Origin: Fagopyrum homotropicum | Taxonomy: Eukaryota > Streptophyta > Magnoliopsida > Caryophyllales > Polygonaceae | Assembly (NCBI GenBank): GCA_033239125.1 | Contig: BSWB01000008.1 | Coordinates: forward strand, 16,274,001 to 16,338,000 | Reading direction: 5' to 3' | Length of the DNA stretch: 64,000 nucleotides | Shown here: positions 52,671 through 64,000 of the stretch, one piece after another | Position numbering within the stretch: position 1 is the first letter of the stretch | Layout of the letters: every line of letters begins with the position of its first letter | Made by a program: the position numbers and the translations under genes | Notes under the pieces: generated by a model | What the model saw: the letters and a program-made list of their open reading frames with translations, nothing else | What the model was told of the DNA's origin: nothing | The model's database searches: none

Positions 52671-55658
52671 TCACACGGGGATAGTCCAACCTCTTACATC
52701 ATCAAGTAAAAGATCAACTACACCCTCCGGCGGATCACACAATACATTCAATCCAATAGGAAGATTTATAGCAAAACTAGCAATAAAATCCCCTACTCTA
52801 TTCGCCTCACGGTAGGCATGACGACACTGGATATTCCAGTCTCTTCTCAAAAAGTATTGCCACTTATGTACCGGACTGACAAAAGGGTGGTGGGAAGGGA
52901 TGTTCTTCTTGATGAGTTCGGTAACCAATTGGGAATCCGATTCAACGATTACCGATTGGTAACCCAACTACCAAGCAATCTTAAGTCCATGCAATAATCC
53001 TCACAGCTCAGCCCGGGGTACTGAGCATATATCTAAGTTAACACCAAATCCACTCAGCCAATCTCATACGTGGTTTTTGATCACATCCGCAGTAGAGGCG
53101 TTACCGTTTTTATTCTTAGCTCCATCCGTTTTGACCTTGACGTAGCCTTCCGGAGGAGGACACCAACCTACATTGATGACATTTCTCAACCGATTTTTCT
53201 GATTATTATCTCTCTTGCTCCAAACATCGAGGTATTCCTTCACCCTATCTTGGAAGATCGTGCTTCTAATTTCATTTGGATTTGAATTTCTAAAAAATTT
53301 CTCGTTTCTTCACTTCCAAGTTCTCCAGATGCTAACAGCAAAAACTTCATTCCACATACAAAATTTTTTAAAAGTAGATTTGGAAGAAATATTACCTCAT
53401 ATCCACGATGCAAATGGTGTATTGAAGAATCTAGTATCAATCCGGGTTACTTGAAGATCGCTCCAAAGCTTGTGACTCGGCGCCTACATGCAACAAGAAC
53501 ATGTATCTTTCATTGTAAGATGTATGCATTTTCTCTTTGTGTTGCACAACACGCCATCTCTCAGCAGCTTCCAAATAAACACTTTCACACGTTCCTGGAC
53601 ACATAGCCTCCAAATCTGGTTATACATGCCATCGTCAATCTGCTGCAAGTCTTCTACTCTAGATAGTAATCTATATGCTGAAGAAGTGGAGTAACCACCG
53701 TCTTGCACAGGGCCCAAACAATCTCATCCAGCTGTAGGTTGGTCTGTACACTCAAGCTATCGCTAGAAAACACCTCCATGGGACTGATAGCAACAAGTTT
53801 CAACAAAATCAACATAAGTAACTTCCCTTCCAACTCTTTCCAGTCCCAGCCCCCATTATCCATACAAGAGTGCCTAACCTTCTTCATGGACTCAGTAGGA
53901 TCAAGATCATGCAGCGCAAGCGTATGGAGGGGAGACGACGTGGCCTAACAATCGGTCTTGAAACAGATGGTATTACCGTCTCCTATGATCCATTTGGCTC
54001 CTTTTGAAACAACCTGATGAATACCCAAAAGATACTACTCCAAATATGAGATTTTGGGGCTTGGATCACACTGTTGTTCCTACTGTACTTACTTCTAAGG
54101 ACCTTCACCCATAAACTCTCACAGTCTTTCAAAAACCTCAAGTTGAGATTGCCAACAAGAGCTTTGTTGGTAATATGGATGTTTCTAATACCAAGACCAC
54201 CTTTGTCCTTAGGCAAGCACATTTCGCTCAATCTAACCGTATGCATGCTCTTGGATCCTCAAAGTCTCCCTAAATAAATTTACGACAAATTTTATCAATA
54301 TCATTACAAACGCCTTAAAGGAGCATCAACGTAGCCATAAAATATATAGTTAAGGACTTAAGAATGGACTTAGTTAAAGTAAATCTTCCGGGGTAACTAA
54401 GAGTCTTACTTCTCCATCCATTCAACTTGCCATTAATTTTGTCCAAGAGGCTAGCGAAGGTAACCTTATTAAGTCTCCCTTGGAGAATGGGTATACCAAA
54501 TAGTTGCCTAGGTTCTTAGTGACTTCCACACCACTTAACCATTCATTGTCACTACAAAGCTCTCTAGGAACATTAGAAGAAACAAAAATTTTAGATTTTT
54601 GGATACTGGCATTCTGTCCAGAAGCTTTACAAAACACCTCTATACGGTGTATAATAACTCCGATCTGAGAGAGGGAGGCTTCGGCAAAGAGAGTAATGTA
54701 ATTTGCAAAGAAAAGGCGTGACAACTGACAAGGGCGGTCCTTCTCTCAAGAGAGTAATGGGCTATTAATTCCCTTTATTCACATATTCAAGGATGAGGTG
54801 ACTAAGCCTCTTTACGTAGAGCACAAAAAGATAAGGAGCGATCGGATCACCTTGTCTAATGCCTCTTTCCGTAGTGAATTGCTCAGTGACTTCTCCGTTC
54901 TAGATAACTTGCATTTTGGAAGTGCTAACACACTGTTTAATCATCCTACCCCACTTGACCACAAAGCCCGCCTTGATGATCGTATCATCAATGAAATCCC
55001 ACCTAATCTTATCATACGCCTTTTCTAGGTCGAGTTTCAAAAGCATCCACTTTTTACCAGCCTTCTTTCTTCTCATAGAATGGATCACTTCCTACATGAG
55101 AACAATGTTGTCTTGGATAAGACGATCTGGTATGAAACTACCTTGAACAAGTCTAACTAACATTCCGATAATACTTTGCATACACTAAATAAGGACCTTA
55201 GAAATGATCTTATTACTGACATTACAAAGAGTGATGGGTCTGAACTGACTTATGAATTTCGGTTTGCCAACCTTGGTGATGAGAGATATTAGGGTATCAT
55301 TATTTCCCGGATAAAGCTTCTGAGTAAGATAGTACCGGGAGACTTCTTCTTTCAACGGTTGTCCTACTATTCCCCAACAGTTTTGGTAAAAAACCGGTTG
55401 GAATCCATCAACTCAAGGTGCTTTAAAAGCCCCCATGCTTTTAGTAGCATTCTAGACTTCTGTCATACTAATCGGTTTCTGAATGTTGCTCCAGATAGTG
55501 CTCTCAATCAACACAAACTCAATAGTATTTAAGGAAGGATCATGTAGCTGATTAGAATTATCCAGAATATACAAATCCTTGAAGTACTTAACTACATGTT
55601 GCTCAAGCAGGATATGATCTTCTATCCACTCATCACTAAACAACTTAAGACCAATCAC
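52671..55658 (-). pseudogene. LINE ORF2, reverse transcriptase to RNase H part
   Basis: Reverse transcriptase copies the LINE RNA at the target site. Visible pieces in order: WIEDHILLEQHVVKYFKDLY (55600); the motif-A stretch LKLDLEKAYDKIRW (about 55010-55040); RQGDPIAPYLFVLYV (about 54850); and LFFANYITLFAE (about 54700), where the family has FADD. The two catalytic aspartates of motif C are thus gone. Then follow LPKDKGGLGIRNI (54200), a zf-RVT-like block (STSSAYRLL...WRLCVQERVKVFIWKLL...C, 53717-53484), and an RNase H-like end (VIVESDSQLVTELI...HAYREANRVGD, 52967-52671). Multiple stops and shifts. Confidence 0.7.
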
Positions 55659-55819
55659 TGTAAGACCCTAGTCATTTGCCTTCACCGCCCCCACGGTGAA
55701 GGGTGCCGCCCTTGCCGCAGGCCGCACCTGCGGCTGACGACAGATCGCGCCCGATCTTTCTTTCGTTCGTTTTATCTTCCTTTTATAGATAGAATATCCG
55801 ATATTCTATCTTATGGGCC

Positions 55820-56911
55820 GGTTTCCCTCAGTGGAAGTGGGAAGACATCTTTATAGATTTTGTTACCGGTTCAAGACCGAGTCGAGGCTTTGATGCTATC
55901 TAGGTCATAGTAGATCGATTGACGAAGACTGCACGTTTCATTCTGATCAAGGAAACGTGGCCGGTGAGTCGATTTGCAGAGGAGTTCACTAGACAGATAG
56001 TGAGACTTCATGGAGTACCTAAGACTATAGTCTTTGACACAGACGGATGATTCACTTCGAGGTTTTGGCAGCAGGTGCATGCCGCCCTAGGTACAAGCCT
56101 GCAGTTCACAACTGCTTATCATCCTCAGACTGATGGTCAGTCCGAGCAGACCATCCAGACTCTGGAGGACATGTTGCAAGCCTGTGTGTTAGAATGGGGG
56201 CATATATGGCTAGATCACCTTCCCTTAGTGGAGTTTTCATACAACAATAGTTGACACGCATCGATTAGGATGGCTCCTTATGAAGCTTTATACGGACAGA
56301 GATGTTATACACCGTTGTGTTGGAATGAGCCGAATAGTGCTAGCGAAGTAGCACCTGAGCAGATTCAGGATGACATGGCTCAAGTAGTAGTGATCCAAGA
56401 GCGGATGTTAGCAGCACAGATTCGACAGAAGTCTTTTGCAGATAAGAGGCGCAGACCTCTAGAGTTTAGAGTTTGAGCTCAAGTTTTGTTGAGAGTATCC
56501 CCGACACGAGGCGTCAGACGTTTCGGTGTCAAGGGGAAGTTGAAACCTAGATATGTTGGACTGTTCGAGATTCTTGAGCGAGTTGGAGAGGCAGCATACA
56601 GACTTGCTTTGCCACCGAGACTCGAGTGTGTTCACCTAGTCTTCCTTGTGTCTCAGCTACGGGAGTACATACCAGACCCGAGACACATTGTCCGTCATGA
56701 GGATCTAGTGATCGAGCCAGACCACATGCTCGTAGAGCACCCGGTGGCTGTCTTGGAGCGTAGTACGAGACGCTTACGTTTGAAGGACATACCGATGATG
56801 AAGATACAGTGGTCGATACGAGGAGCTGATGAGGCAACTTGGGAGACAGAGGATAGTATCCAGAAGAACTATCCGGATTTTTACGTTGAGCTGGATGCAC
56901 CGTTAGCGTAG
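55820..56911 (+). pseudogene. Integrase-chromodomain end of a Tekay-like polyprotein
   Basis: Integrase joins element DNA to the host; the chromodomain can guide it to heterochromatin. It opens with QWKWEDIFIDFVTG and VIVDRLTKTARFI (first Asp region), then FDTDG (second Asp), HPQTDGQSEQTIQ (Glu) and FSYNNS. The frame 56270-56911 continues MAPYEALYG, the module RVSPTRGVRRFGVKGKL, and ERVGEAAYRLALPP...FLVSQLR. It ends with a chromodomain-like KIQWSIRGADEATWETED...YPDF. In-frame stops occur near 55900, 56048, 56252 and 56474; several fit changes of TGG or CGA. Catalytic residues are visible but the frame is interrupted. Confidence 0.75.
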
Positions 56912-57060
56912 TCATTTTGTTTCAGTTTTCCCTTTGTTGCATTGTGTATGCTTTTTGTGACGTTTTGAGTTACATGCCCCAAGTGGGAATACTTGAGTTC
57001 AATTCTGTTACTGTGTGTTGTTGTGATCGTTGGGCTTTTGTAGGTTTCGGGACAAAACTT

Positions 57061-57075
57061 ATTTTTAGGGGGATC
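57061..57075 (+). other. Polypurine tract of G
   Basis: ATTTTTAGGGGGATC precedes the LTR start TGTGAAACCC and follows the conserved GTTTCGGGACAAAACTTA block. Confidence 0.65.
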
Positions 57076-57078
57076 TTA

Positions 57079-58759
57079 TGTGAAACCCCAGTCTTTTGCC
57101 TTCACCGCCCCGCGGTGAAGGGTGTCACCCTTGCCGCAGGCCGCACCCGCGGCAGGGTCCGCCACCCTTGCGGCTGACGATAGATCGTGCTCGATCTTTC
57201 TTTCGTTCGTTTTATCTTCCTTCCATAGATAGAATATCCAATATTCTATCTTATGGACATGTTTCCTTATTTTCTTCTAAACCCTAGACGTCCATCCTTC
57301 TATCTTTCCAACCCGTCTCTTTATATTCCCGTCTTTTCCTCCTTTTTCCCGTTTCTTGCATCCGTCTTCAACCCTAAGAGCTGCAGTCATTCCCTTGCTC
57401 CCCTGTGATCTAGCTGAACATGTAAGTTCATCATTCCCTGTTCTTCCTTACGTTCATGTACTGCAGCATGCTTCTTTCTTTCTTTTCGTTTTCTCCTTCT
57501 TTCTCTTCTTTTCTTCTCCTCCAAGAATCAAGTTTGAACCTTTATTCTTGTTGGCTTCTTGTTGTTATGTATCGTTGTTCTCAGGCTCTCTGGAGTTGAG
57601 TCTTGACGTGTTGGAATCAAAGGTTCGAGCTTTGGTGTCCCTTGCTATGAGTTTTGTCGAAGAGAAAGCCGACAACGCTTTCTGTCATGCAGCCACCCCC
57701 GCGCCTGCACATCCCCGCCCCCGCGGCCATCCGCCCCTGCGGTTTCCTCTGAAGTAACTCCCGTTCTTGTGAGTTGCTTCCTTCCTCGCTTCCCTCGTTC
57801 CTTCCCTTGCATCTTATGGATGTTTTTGACCCCAGTGAGTGTTGTAAGACTGAGGTCGAGCCCTCAGCATGTGTAGATCTCTTAGAGATCATTGAGACTA
57901 AAAGTTATAGATTTCTAGCAACCGTATCATTCCTGATTCTTGACGCCTTGCTTGTACATGCTTTCCCTTGCTCCTTTCCTGAGGGAAATTGAGCTATTCC
58001 CGAGTGTTCTTTGAGTTGTTGCTAAGCCTTTGAGTTACCTTCGAGTAAGGTAAGTCCCTTGGACTTACTTAGCTTCTTGAATATTAGTTGGATTGTATTG
58101 GCTTGTTTGTGTTGTTTATCATGTTTATAATGGATAACCGGAATAGGATTCACCCTTGGTTAACCTTAACTAGCCCAAGTGTATCATAACCGGGCGGTGA
58201 CCACTTGTCTAGTTCTTGTAACCTAGGCCCGTAGGTAACGGATAGTACTAATCTATTCTTATTGGTAGACGGAAGCGGAGACGAGTTTCGGTAGATTCTC
58301 GTGTGACAAAAGAATTTGAATTATTAATGGATAATCTTAATGAAGATAATAACCGGTTGTGTGCAAGCATGATATGTGTTTCCTTTTACCCCATGTGTGT
58401 TTGTGTATTTACGCTCTTGCTAGTATCTAGAATGTTAGCTAACGGTTTATACCGTCGTAGTAGATTTTCCGCAGGTTCAAGATGCTGCTGAGCGATCCGG
58501 ATGGTGTGGTCATCCGGGGTTCCCGTACATTATAGGACGGGGTCGGGTGTATGTTCTTTTGTTGTTTCTCTTTTGTTTTGAACCTGGCTGCGAGTCTTTT
58601 ACGCTTTCTTTTGTTTAAACCTTTTTTTATATTGAGTTTTGGTTTTATCGTCTGTGCTTTGTTGTAAGATCCGTTGTGCTGTTGCTACTCTGAGGGTCGG
58701 GACCCATTGTGGTTTCCTAGCCCGTAGCGCTTCGAGTTCCCAAAACTTGGGGTGTTACA
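57079..58759 (+). repeat. 3' LTR of G (1681 bp)
   Basis: It starts TGTGAAACCCCAG and ends GGGGTGTTACA. GC-rich hairpin motifs lie at 57095-57175 and 57700-57745, the GTAAGTCCC...GGACTTACTTAGC hairpin at 58049-58073, and GTTAGCTAACGG at 58434-58445. The 133-codon frame at 57356-57757 is not conserved in related LTRs. Confidence 0.8.
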
Positions 58760-58764
58760 ATCAC

Positions 58765-59900
58765 CCTATTCCAACTTCTCCTGATGATAATGTAAGTGTG
58801 GAAGAAAGAGGCAATGCGATCACCAAGCTCAAGCCACTGTTCTCTAGATTTCTGGAACCATAAAATCTCCTCTTGTTTAAGAGAACTCTTCACCTTCTTC
58901 TACACACGTTTTTTCTCCACTTGCAGTCTAGTTGAATAATTATGACATCTTCTAGTTTGGATCTTAGTGAGTTTGGTAATAGCTTCTTGTTTCATGTGGA
59001 ATATATTACCAAACACAAATCTATTACACACAATTATAGAATTCGTGAGACTAGGTAGAGCTAGACTAACTTCTGGATTGTTGAACCAATATGCCTCGAC
59101 CATAGGTTGGAAATCAGGATGGGTCATCCAAGTCGCTTTGAATTTGAAGGGTCTCCTCTCTTTCCTGCAGTTAAGGACAATATCTAACTAGTGAAATAAA
59201 GAATAATTATCAGAAGAAAACCTGGCAAGGTGTTTGACATGGGCATCCAGCCATTTTAAACATCCTTCTAAATTCATGAAGACTCTATCTAGTCTCTTGA
59301 TGACGTTCTCTTGGTCGACTTCCTATCATCCCAAGTAAAGTCGGGAACTGAATACCCCAAATCAGGCAACCCGTGTTTTAGGATGAGATCATTAAACTCA
59401 CATGAATCTACATGGAGCTTACCGGAACCTCCTTGCCTTTCATGCAAAAATCTGATAACATAAAAGTCTCCAACAAGAATTAAAGGCCCCGACAAAGTGT
59501 CTAGTTCCTTATCTAGGTCAGGCCAGAACTCCTTTTTCCGGGCATAGGAAGGAGCAACATATACGACTATCAAACTGTAGCATTCAGATTCAACATTGAT
59601 CTTAGCATGAATAAAGTATTTGCTACTATTATTAATACTCACATTCACCTTATCACTCTTCCACAATAGCCACATACCACCTTCAAAGCCTATAGCTTCA
59701 ACTCGAAAGCAACCCGAAAAGTTGAAACAATCACATATCTCTTGAGTCATAGCTCCTAATATTCTTGGTTCAAAAATCGCTAATATATCAATGTTGTGAT
59801 GACAACACAAGTACTTGATTGCTCTTTGGAACCCGTTCTTACAAGTTTTGAATACATTCCAAGTAGAAAATTCATAATAACCATGTGGGAGGAGGAAGGG
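58765..59900 (-). pseudogene. LINE ORF2, endonuclease and linker part
   Basis: The apurinic-type endonuclease nicks the target DNA. The frame 59810-59289 shows LAIFEPRI near its start, GGMWLLWKSD, VVYVAPSYARKKEFWPDL and LILVGDFYVIRFLHER. The GDFN motif common to this family reads GDFY here. DLGYSVPDFTWDD follows. The frame continues with defects to 58765 with FKATWMTHPDFQPMVEAYW (59150-59090), where G interrupts it. It resumes at 55658 after removal of G and one ATCAC copy. Confidence 0.7.
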
Positions 59901-59918
59901 ACGGGAAAACCAAAAATA

Positions 59919-61434
59919 TTACATACCCGGCGGACCACCCTCCTGGCTACTTGTAGTTGACGAGTTCTCCAGCATCTCAATATCGTTTCTAATGTTGCTC
60001 CTCTCAATCTCAATACGCAAGGAGTTATCTTTTTCAACAACAGTACCTTCACCCACCAATACTGGCATTGGATCCTTGATAACTCGATCGCAAATAACAA
60101 TACTTGGCTTGTATGGTTCCTTTCCTGGACCATTGCCCGATGATATTATCATGATAGACATATCACCTGTACTAGTTTCCTTGTTGTGTCGTTGATGCTT
60201 AAGGGTTCTTGGATTAGGGTTAGAATCTTCTACCTTCTTAGCTCTCCATGCGACTCGCCTTGCGTCGTTCTTGATTTTATTGTGAGACCTTTTCTTCCCT
60301 TCACTAGAGGTAGACGCAGGCGTAGAATTGGGTTTCACATTGAAAATAACAGTTTCAGAGGTGGGTTTGGGGGATTCTGCTAATGATTCTTGGGCTTCCT
60401 CTCCTTTAGTAACGTTCTTATTAGGCTTCTGTGCTGTTTAGGTTGGAGAGCTTGTGACCGATTGGGCTTTGCAAGTTGAAGCAATTTCTGGACTAAATTT
60501 ATTGGCTCCAACTGTTGGGCCCATCATGGTGGGGCTACTAATGGCAGCTTTTCCTCTCATAGTATTAATCTGATTTTTCCATTTTGAATATTGATTATTT
60601 CCTTGATTAAGGTGATTGGAGTTCCTAGAAGAATTGGCAGTATTCCTAGAAATATGGCCCGAAATATTATTTCCGTTTTCATCTCTTCTGCACCTCGCCA
60701 CCATCGTATAGGGCCCAAACCCTGCGCTATCGTCTAGCTGAGCTATGTTGTCTGACGGTTTCTCCGATGTCTCATGAGAACTTTGCTTGTTTATGTCTTT
60801 GCCTCCTTTATGGACTATAGGACCATTATCAGTGCCCGACTCACTTTGATGCTTTGTAGAACCGCCACTGTCGAACTAAGAAGCAAGATGGTCATATCTT
60901 CCACACTTAAAGCATATGGAGTCTATGCCTTCATACTCAATAGGGCATCTTTTGTCATTGATGAAAATAGCTTTCTTCAAAGGCCGACTAAGATCAATTT
61001 AAATGCATATTCTAGCAAATCTTCCTCTATTAAAGTGGAGAGCTTTAGGATCTATGATTAACGGAAGACCTACTCCTTCAATTATTGCCCAGATGATTAC
61101 TTTGTGGTACCATTGAACTGGAACTCTTGTAACTCTAACCAAGAAGTAATAGGGTTGGAAGTAACAAACTCCGGTGTCCATCTTTCCAAAGATACCAAAG
61201 GACCACTGGTAAGTATCATCATGAGTTCGTTTTCGTTGTTGAATCTAGCAAAGAAGCAGTTGTTATCTAGATCAATAAGTTGTATTTTATCTCCGCACTT
61301 CCAAATCTCTCTTATCTTTCGCTCCATGACCGGAAAAGCAATTGTATAGCCTTGTACCTTGAACACAATGGAACTTTTCCATCTATCCTCTAGATCTTTA
61401 GTGAAATCTTTGTCTATCTAAATCGCAAAATCAC
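59919..61434 (-). pseudogene. LINE ORF1 (DUF4283 / zinc knuckle type), 5'-truncated
   Basis: The right part (61366-61097) reads VQGYTIAFPVMERKIREIW...RFNNENELMMILTSGPLV, typical of the DUF4283 region of plant L1 ORF1 proteins. Near 60910-60870 ICFKCGRYDHLAS forms a zinc knuckle whose last Cys is replaced by a stop region. The left part (60704-59919) is asparagine/serine-rich and then basic (RRVAWRAKK), ending GGPPGM. The N-terminus is cut by H2 at 61435. Confidence 0.65.
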
Positions 61435-62956
61435 AAATAGGTGATGGAATCACCATCATTTAGGATAGTTTTTAGAGTCTTTTTATTATATTAGTGTCGG
61501 TTTATGCTACAAACTCCTTGGTCCAGAAGAAGAAGCCTAAAAGAAGATAAGGAAGGAGTTATAAGCACTTAGGAGTGAAGATCGTTCACGAAGCAAAGCT
61601 TATGTTGCTTCACCACCCTCGCGGAGCCTTGTCACCGCCCCTGCGGGTGACACCTTACTCCGGAGCGTTCCTTGCGCCTTCTCCAGCGCCAGCCACGAAG
61701 ACGGTCACCGCACCTGCGTCAACCTTTGGCGCCCTTGCGGTGACTTGCCCTGCAGAAGCGAAGACCAGCGCCCCTGCGCCTCTGCCTGCGCCTCTGCCTG
61801 CGCCTCAACTTGGGAGCTGGAAGATGAAGAGTCGGTGCCACTATCCCTGTGTCGACACTGGGACGCCCCGGCGGCTTGGCATCAGAAACAACAGGAAGTT
61901 GAAGAGTTAGACGTTTGAAGAGCATTAAAGATCCGCCCCTGTGGAATTGTCTAGCCGCCCCTGTGGCCATGAAGAAGATCAAGCGTTTTTGCCTTCACCG
62001 CCCCTGCGGAGCTGAAGGCCGCCCCTGCGGTTCAACGACAGAAGCTTTACTCCGGCTGTTTACACCACCTTTATGGCATTAAAGGTGGTTGTTTTGGGCC
62101 GGCCATTTACTCCTATTTAGTGTCTTTTGTAGTATAAATAGTCCTTGGTTGATTGCTAGAATGATCCATGATTATCCACTTAGAATCCAATTTTCTCATC
62201 ATTTCCATTGTAATGAGTTGCTAACTCCCTTACTACATTGGGTTGGTTTGAAGTTGCATTGTTACTTTGGTTGTAAGTTATCTTTAATATAAGTTTCATT
62301 CAGTAATGCTTTGTGTTTCCTTGATCTTTATTGTCTACTTGCATGTTTTACTATTACTTGAGATTAATCACCTTAGATCCTAAAGTGCATGCAAAGAACT
62401 AGGATTAATAGATTCCGGGTTCGGGTCTTTAATCTAGTAGTAAACTTTAAGTAATAACGGGTTGTAATTGCTTAAAGAAAAGGAACACAAATATAAAGAT
62501 AAGTTTAATGGTTTTAATCTTTTCTTTATATCCCTTAGTCTTTGTTTGAAAGTTAACTTGTTATCTGTTCTTGTAGGTTTATGGAACACTAACCAGTTAA
62601 GTTGTGTTGATGCCGGTTGGCTCAACACATATATATGATCGAGACGGGAGATTACTTAAAACTTGTAAAAGGAACTCACCAAAGTAGCATTTGCATGCTA
62701 AGAATCAACCTAGTGTAGATTCATCCATTATTGTCTCATTTGTTGAGTTACTTGTTTTCATAAGTTTTGTGTGCATGAATTCAACCCAACCCCCCCCCCC
62801 CCCTTGTTACTTGTTCTTATAATCAATAATTGCATTTAATAAAAATACCTTAACTCTCTTGGGTTCGACCCTTACTTAACCACTATACTTGTTTTAGTGC
62901 TAAGTCGGGATTATATTTTGATAGGGTATAGACAACCATAGAAATACCTCTAGTCA
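61435..62956 (+). repeat. 5' LTR of H2 (about 1522 bp)
   Basis: It is colinear with the H1 LTRs, including the CACCGCCCCTGCGG motif cluster (61610-62040) and a longer C run near 62790. It ends CCTCTAGTCA. Confidence 0.85.
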
Positions 62957-62961
62957 AATTT

Positions 62962-62979
62962 TGGCGCCGTTGCCGGGGA
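62962..62979 (+). other. tRNA-Asp primer-binding site of H2
   Basis: TGGCGCCGTTGCCGGGGA is a perfect match to the complement of the plant tRNA-Asp 3' end, five bases after the LTR. Confidence 0.9.
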
Positions 62980-63032
62980 GTTTAGTGTCTTTATTCTATT
63001 GTGATTATTGATTATTGGTTTGAACCATTTTT

Positions 63033-64000
63033 ATGGCTCAAACCCGTGCTACTAACTCCGGCTTTGCTTCTTTTGATCCAGAAATTGAGAGGACGCACAT
63101 CCGGCAACGAAGACAACAACAACTTCAACAAGAAATGGCTGATCGTACTCTTCGTCAACTCACTCAGCCCACTTTGGCTCAAAACCCTCTTGCGGTTATC
63201 ATACCTGCATTAGGGGAAGGAATCAACTTTGAGCTCAAGCCGGGTCTCATTCACTTATTTTCATCTTTCCATGGGCTAAGTGGTGAAGACCCCATCAAAC
63301 ACCTTGGGAAGTTCCATACTGTGTGTATGAGCATGAAGCCGGCCAATATTACCGAAGAGCAAATCAAGATGAGGGCATTCTGCTTCACACTCAAAGATTC
63401 AGCGGATGATTGGTATTACCACCTTCCATCCGGGAGTATCGACACTTGGGAGAACCTCCACAAGGCGTTTCTGGAGAAATACTTCCCATCCAAGAAGGCG
63501 AATAGCTTGAAGAAAGCTATAAGCAACATCGAGCAAGAGGCGGACGAAACTCTCTACGAGTACTTCGAAAGATTTGCACGCCTCCGATCCAGTTGTCCTT
63601 TCCATGGATATTCAACTCAAGATCTAGTCTTGTACTTGTACAATGGCTTGCTAGACAATGAAAGGAGGATCGTCGATGCGGCTTGTGGAGGTAACATTCT
63701 TAACTCTACCCCTGACCTTGCTTTTGAAAAAATTCAGGAACTAGCTGAAGGGACCCGGAACTTTAGAAGGACTCCTTCCAAAAGAGGTGTTCATGCTGTG
63801 AATTCCGGGAAGAGTGAGATCTCTACTAAGCTCGCGTAGCTGAAGGAAATGGTGAAGAGACTAACACTTATGGGAACCCCACAATAACTGAAAGCATGTG
63901 GAGTGTGTGCTGACCCATACCATCCAACGGACATGTGTCCCCAAGTCCATGATGATGATGCTGAGGTAAACGCAATGGGTTATGGACAACCACAACAGCA
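63033..64000 (+). pseudogene. gag: Athila-type gag of H2, incomplete at the window end
   Basis: ATG 63033 opens 268 codons covering the complete Gag core, with the same motifs as H1. A TAG at 63837 and a TAA near 63884 then interrupt the frame; in between and after, the sequence still matches the zinc-knuckle region (CGVC....H....C near 63900-63940). H2 keeps the ATG start that is GTG in H1 and has no frame change near residue 235, so it is the better-preserved copy. Confidence 0.75.

Larger units (their letters stand above)
55659..58759 (+). mobile_element. Element G: internally deleted Tekay-like retrotransposon
   Basis: It is flanked by ATCAC at 55654-55658 and 58760-58764, a perfect 5-bp duplication. 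Only the first ~160 bp of the 5' LTR remain (55659 to about 55820). They are fused directly to integrase, then chromodomain, polypurine tract and a complete 3' LTR (57079-58759). Primer site, gag, protease and reverse transcriptase are gone. Confidence 0.85.
52600..61434 (-). mobile_element. L1-type LINE, split by element G and truncated by H2
   Basis: On the minus strand, order from right to left: ORF1 with DUF4283-like and zinc-knuckle parts (61434-59919), ORF2 endonuclease and linker (59900-58765), then element G (58759-55659). Next come reverse transcriptase, zf-RVT-like region and RNase H (55658-52671). The 3' end is placed at a T-rich run (52570-52600, A-rich on the minus strand). The true 5' end is lost where H2 was inserted at 61435. 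All ORFs are disrupted. Confidence 0.8.
61435..64000 (+). mobile_element. H2: 5' part of a second Athila-like element, runs past the window
   Basis: An LTR, a tRNA-Asp primer site and most of gag match H1 closely. It was inserted into LINE ORF1. The LTR begins AAATAGGTGATGG instead of TGATAGGTGATGG, so the terminal TG is mutated. The right end and the target duplication lie outside the window. Confidence 0.85.

Noticed and set aside
57356..57757. 133-codon frame in the 3' LTR of G
   Set aside because: Proline/cysteine-rich low-complexity translation, not preserved in the related LTRs.
62962..62979. tRNA gene fragments at primer-binding sites
   Set aside because: Only the 12-18 bases complementary to tRNA 3' ends are present, directly inside LTRs; no cloverleaf.

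Overview
The window looks like a piece of a repeat-rich eudicot plant genome, probably heterochromatin. It is an almost continuous stack of nested transposable elements in different states of decay. I found no convincing single-copy host gene, no tRNA or rRNA gene and no CRISPR array. The plant origin rests on the element types: Tekay-like chromovirus LTRs primed by initiator tRNA-Met, Athila-like elements primed by tRNA-Asp, an L1-type LINE with DUF4283 and zf-RVT-like modules, and Mutator-like elements (MULEs) with a FAR1-type transposase, an OTU protease domain and a plant mobile domain (PMD) gene. The species cannot be named from this sequence.

Layout from left to right. 1-1931 is the tail of a Tekay-type LTR. 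1932-8028 holds three copies (A minus, B plus, C minus) of a small non-autonomous LTR family whose LTRs begin TGATACG. Copy B carries an unrecognised ORF with a triple DYxxEP-type repeat, and copy C contains a 183-bp MULE-type MITE. 8029-10332 is a minus-strand LTR plus leader (D). 10333-11884 is AT-rich and holds four ~200-bp degenerate tandem repeats. 11885-25017 is a 5'-truncated, heavily mutated Tekay-like element (E) with a 2.2-kb 3' LTR. A 7.2-kb Athila-like element (H1, 12840-20043) has split its reverse-transcriptase region.

25592-41609 is the most interesting part: two related MULEs, one inside the other. Each has a PMD gene on the + strand and a convergent FAR1-type MULE transposase/OTU gene on the - strand, bounded by terminal regions rich in CTACGC...GCGTAG inverted motifs. 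The younger copy (27985-37337) sits in an intron of the older copy's PMD gene and is flanked by the 9-bp duplication ATCTTATTG. Both of its genes contain introns filled with the same AATTAG-type minisatellite.

41631-52113 is a complete but non-coding LTR retrotransposon (F, 5-bp duplication AAAAC). Its 3' end has been rebuilt by a tandem duplication of the polypurine tract/LTR start and by a ~275-bp inverted duplication. 52600-61434 is a minus-strand LINE, split by a deleted Tekay-like element (G, 55659-58759, duplication ATCAC) that keeps only its integrase-chromodomain end. A second Athila-like copy (H2) truncates the LINE at 61435 and runs off the window.

The relative order of insertions follows from the nesting: E before H1; outer MULE before inner MULE; LINE before G and before H2. 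Most coding regions carry stops and frameshifts. The least damaged are exons 2-3 of the inner MULE transposase, the H2 gag, and the copy-B ORF. All exon borders and domain names were read by eye and were not checked by alignment or database search.
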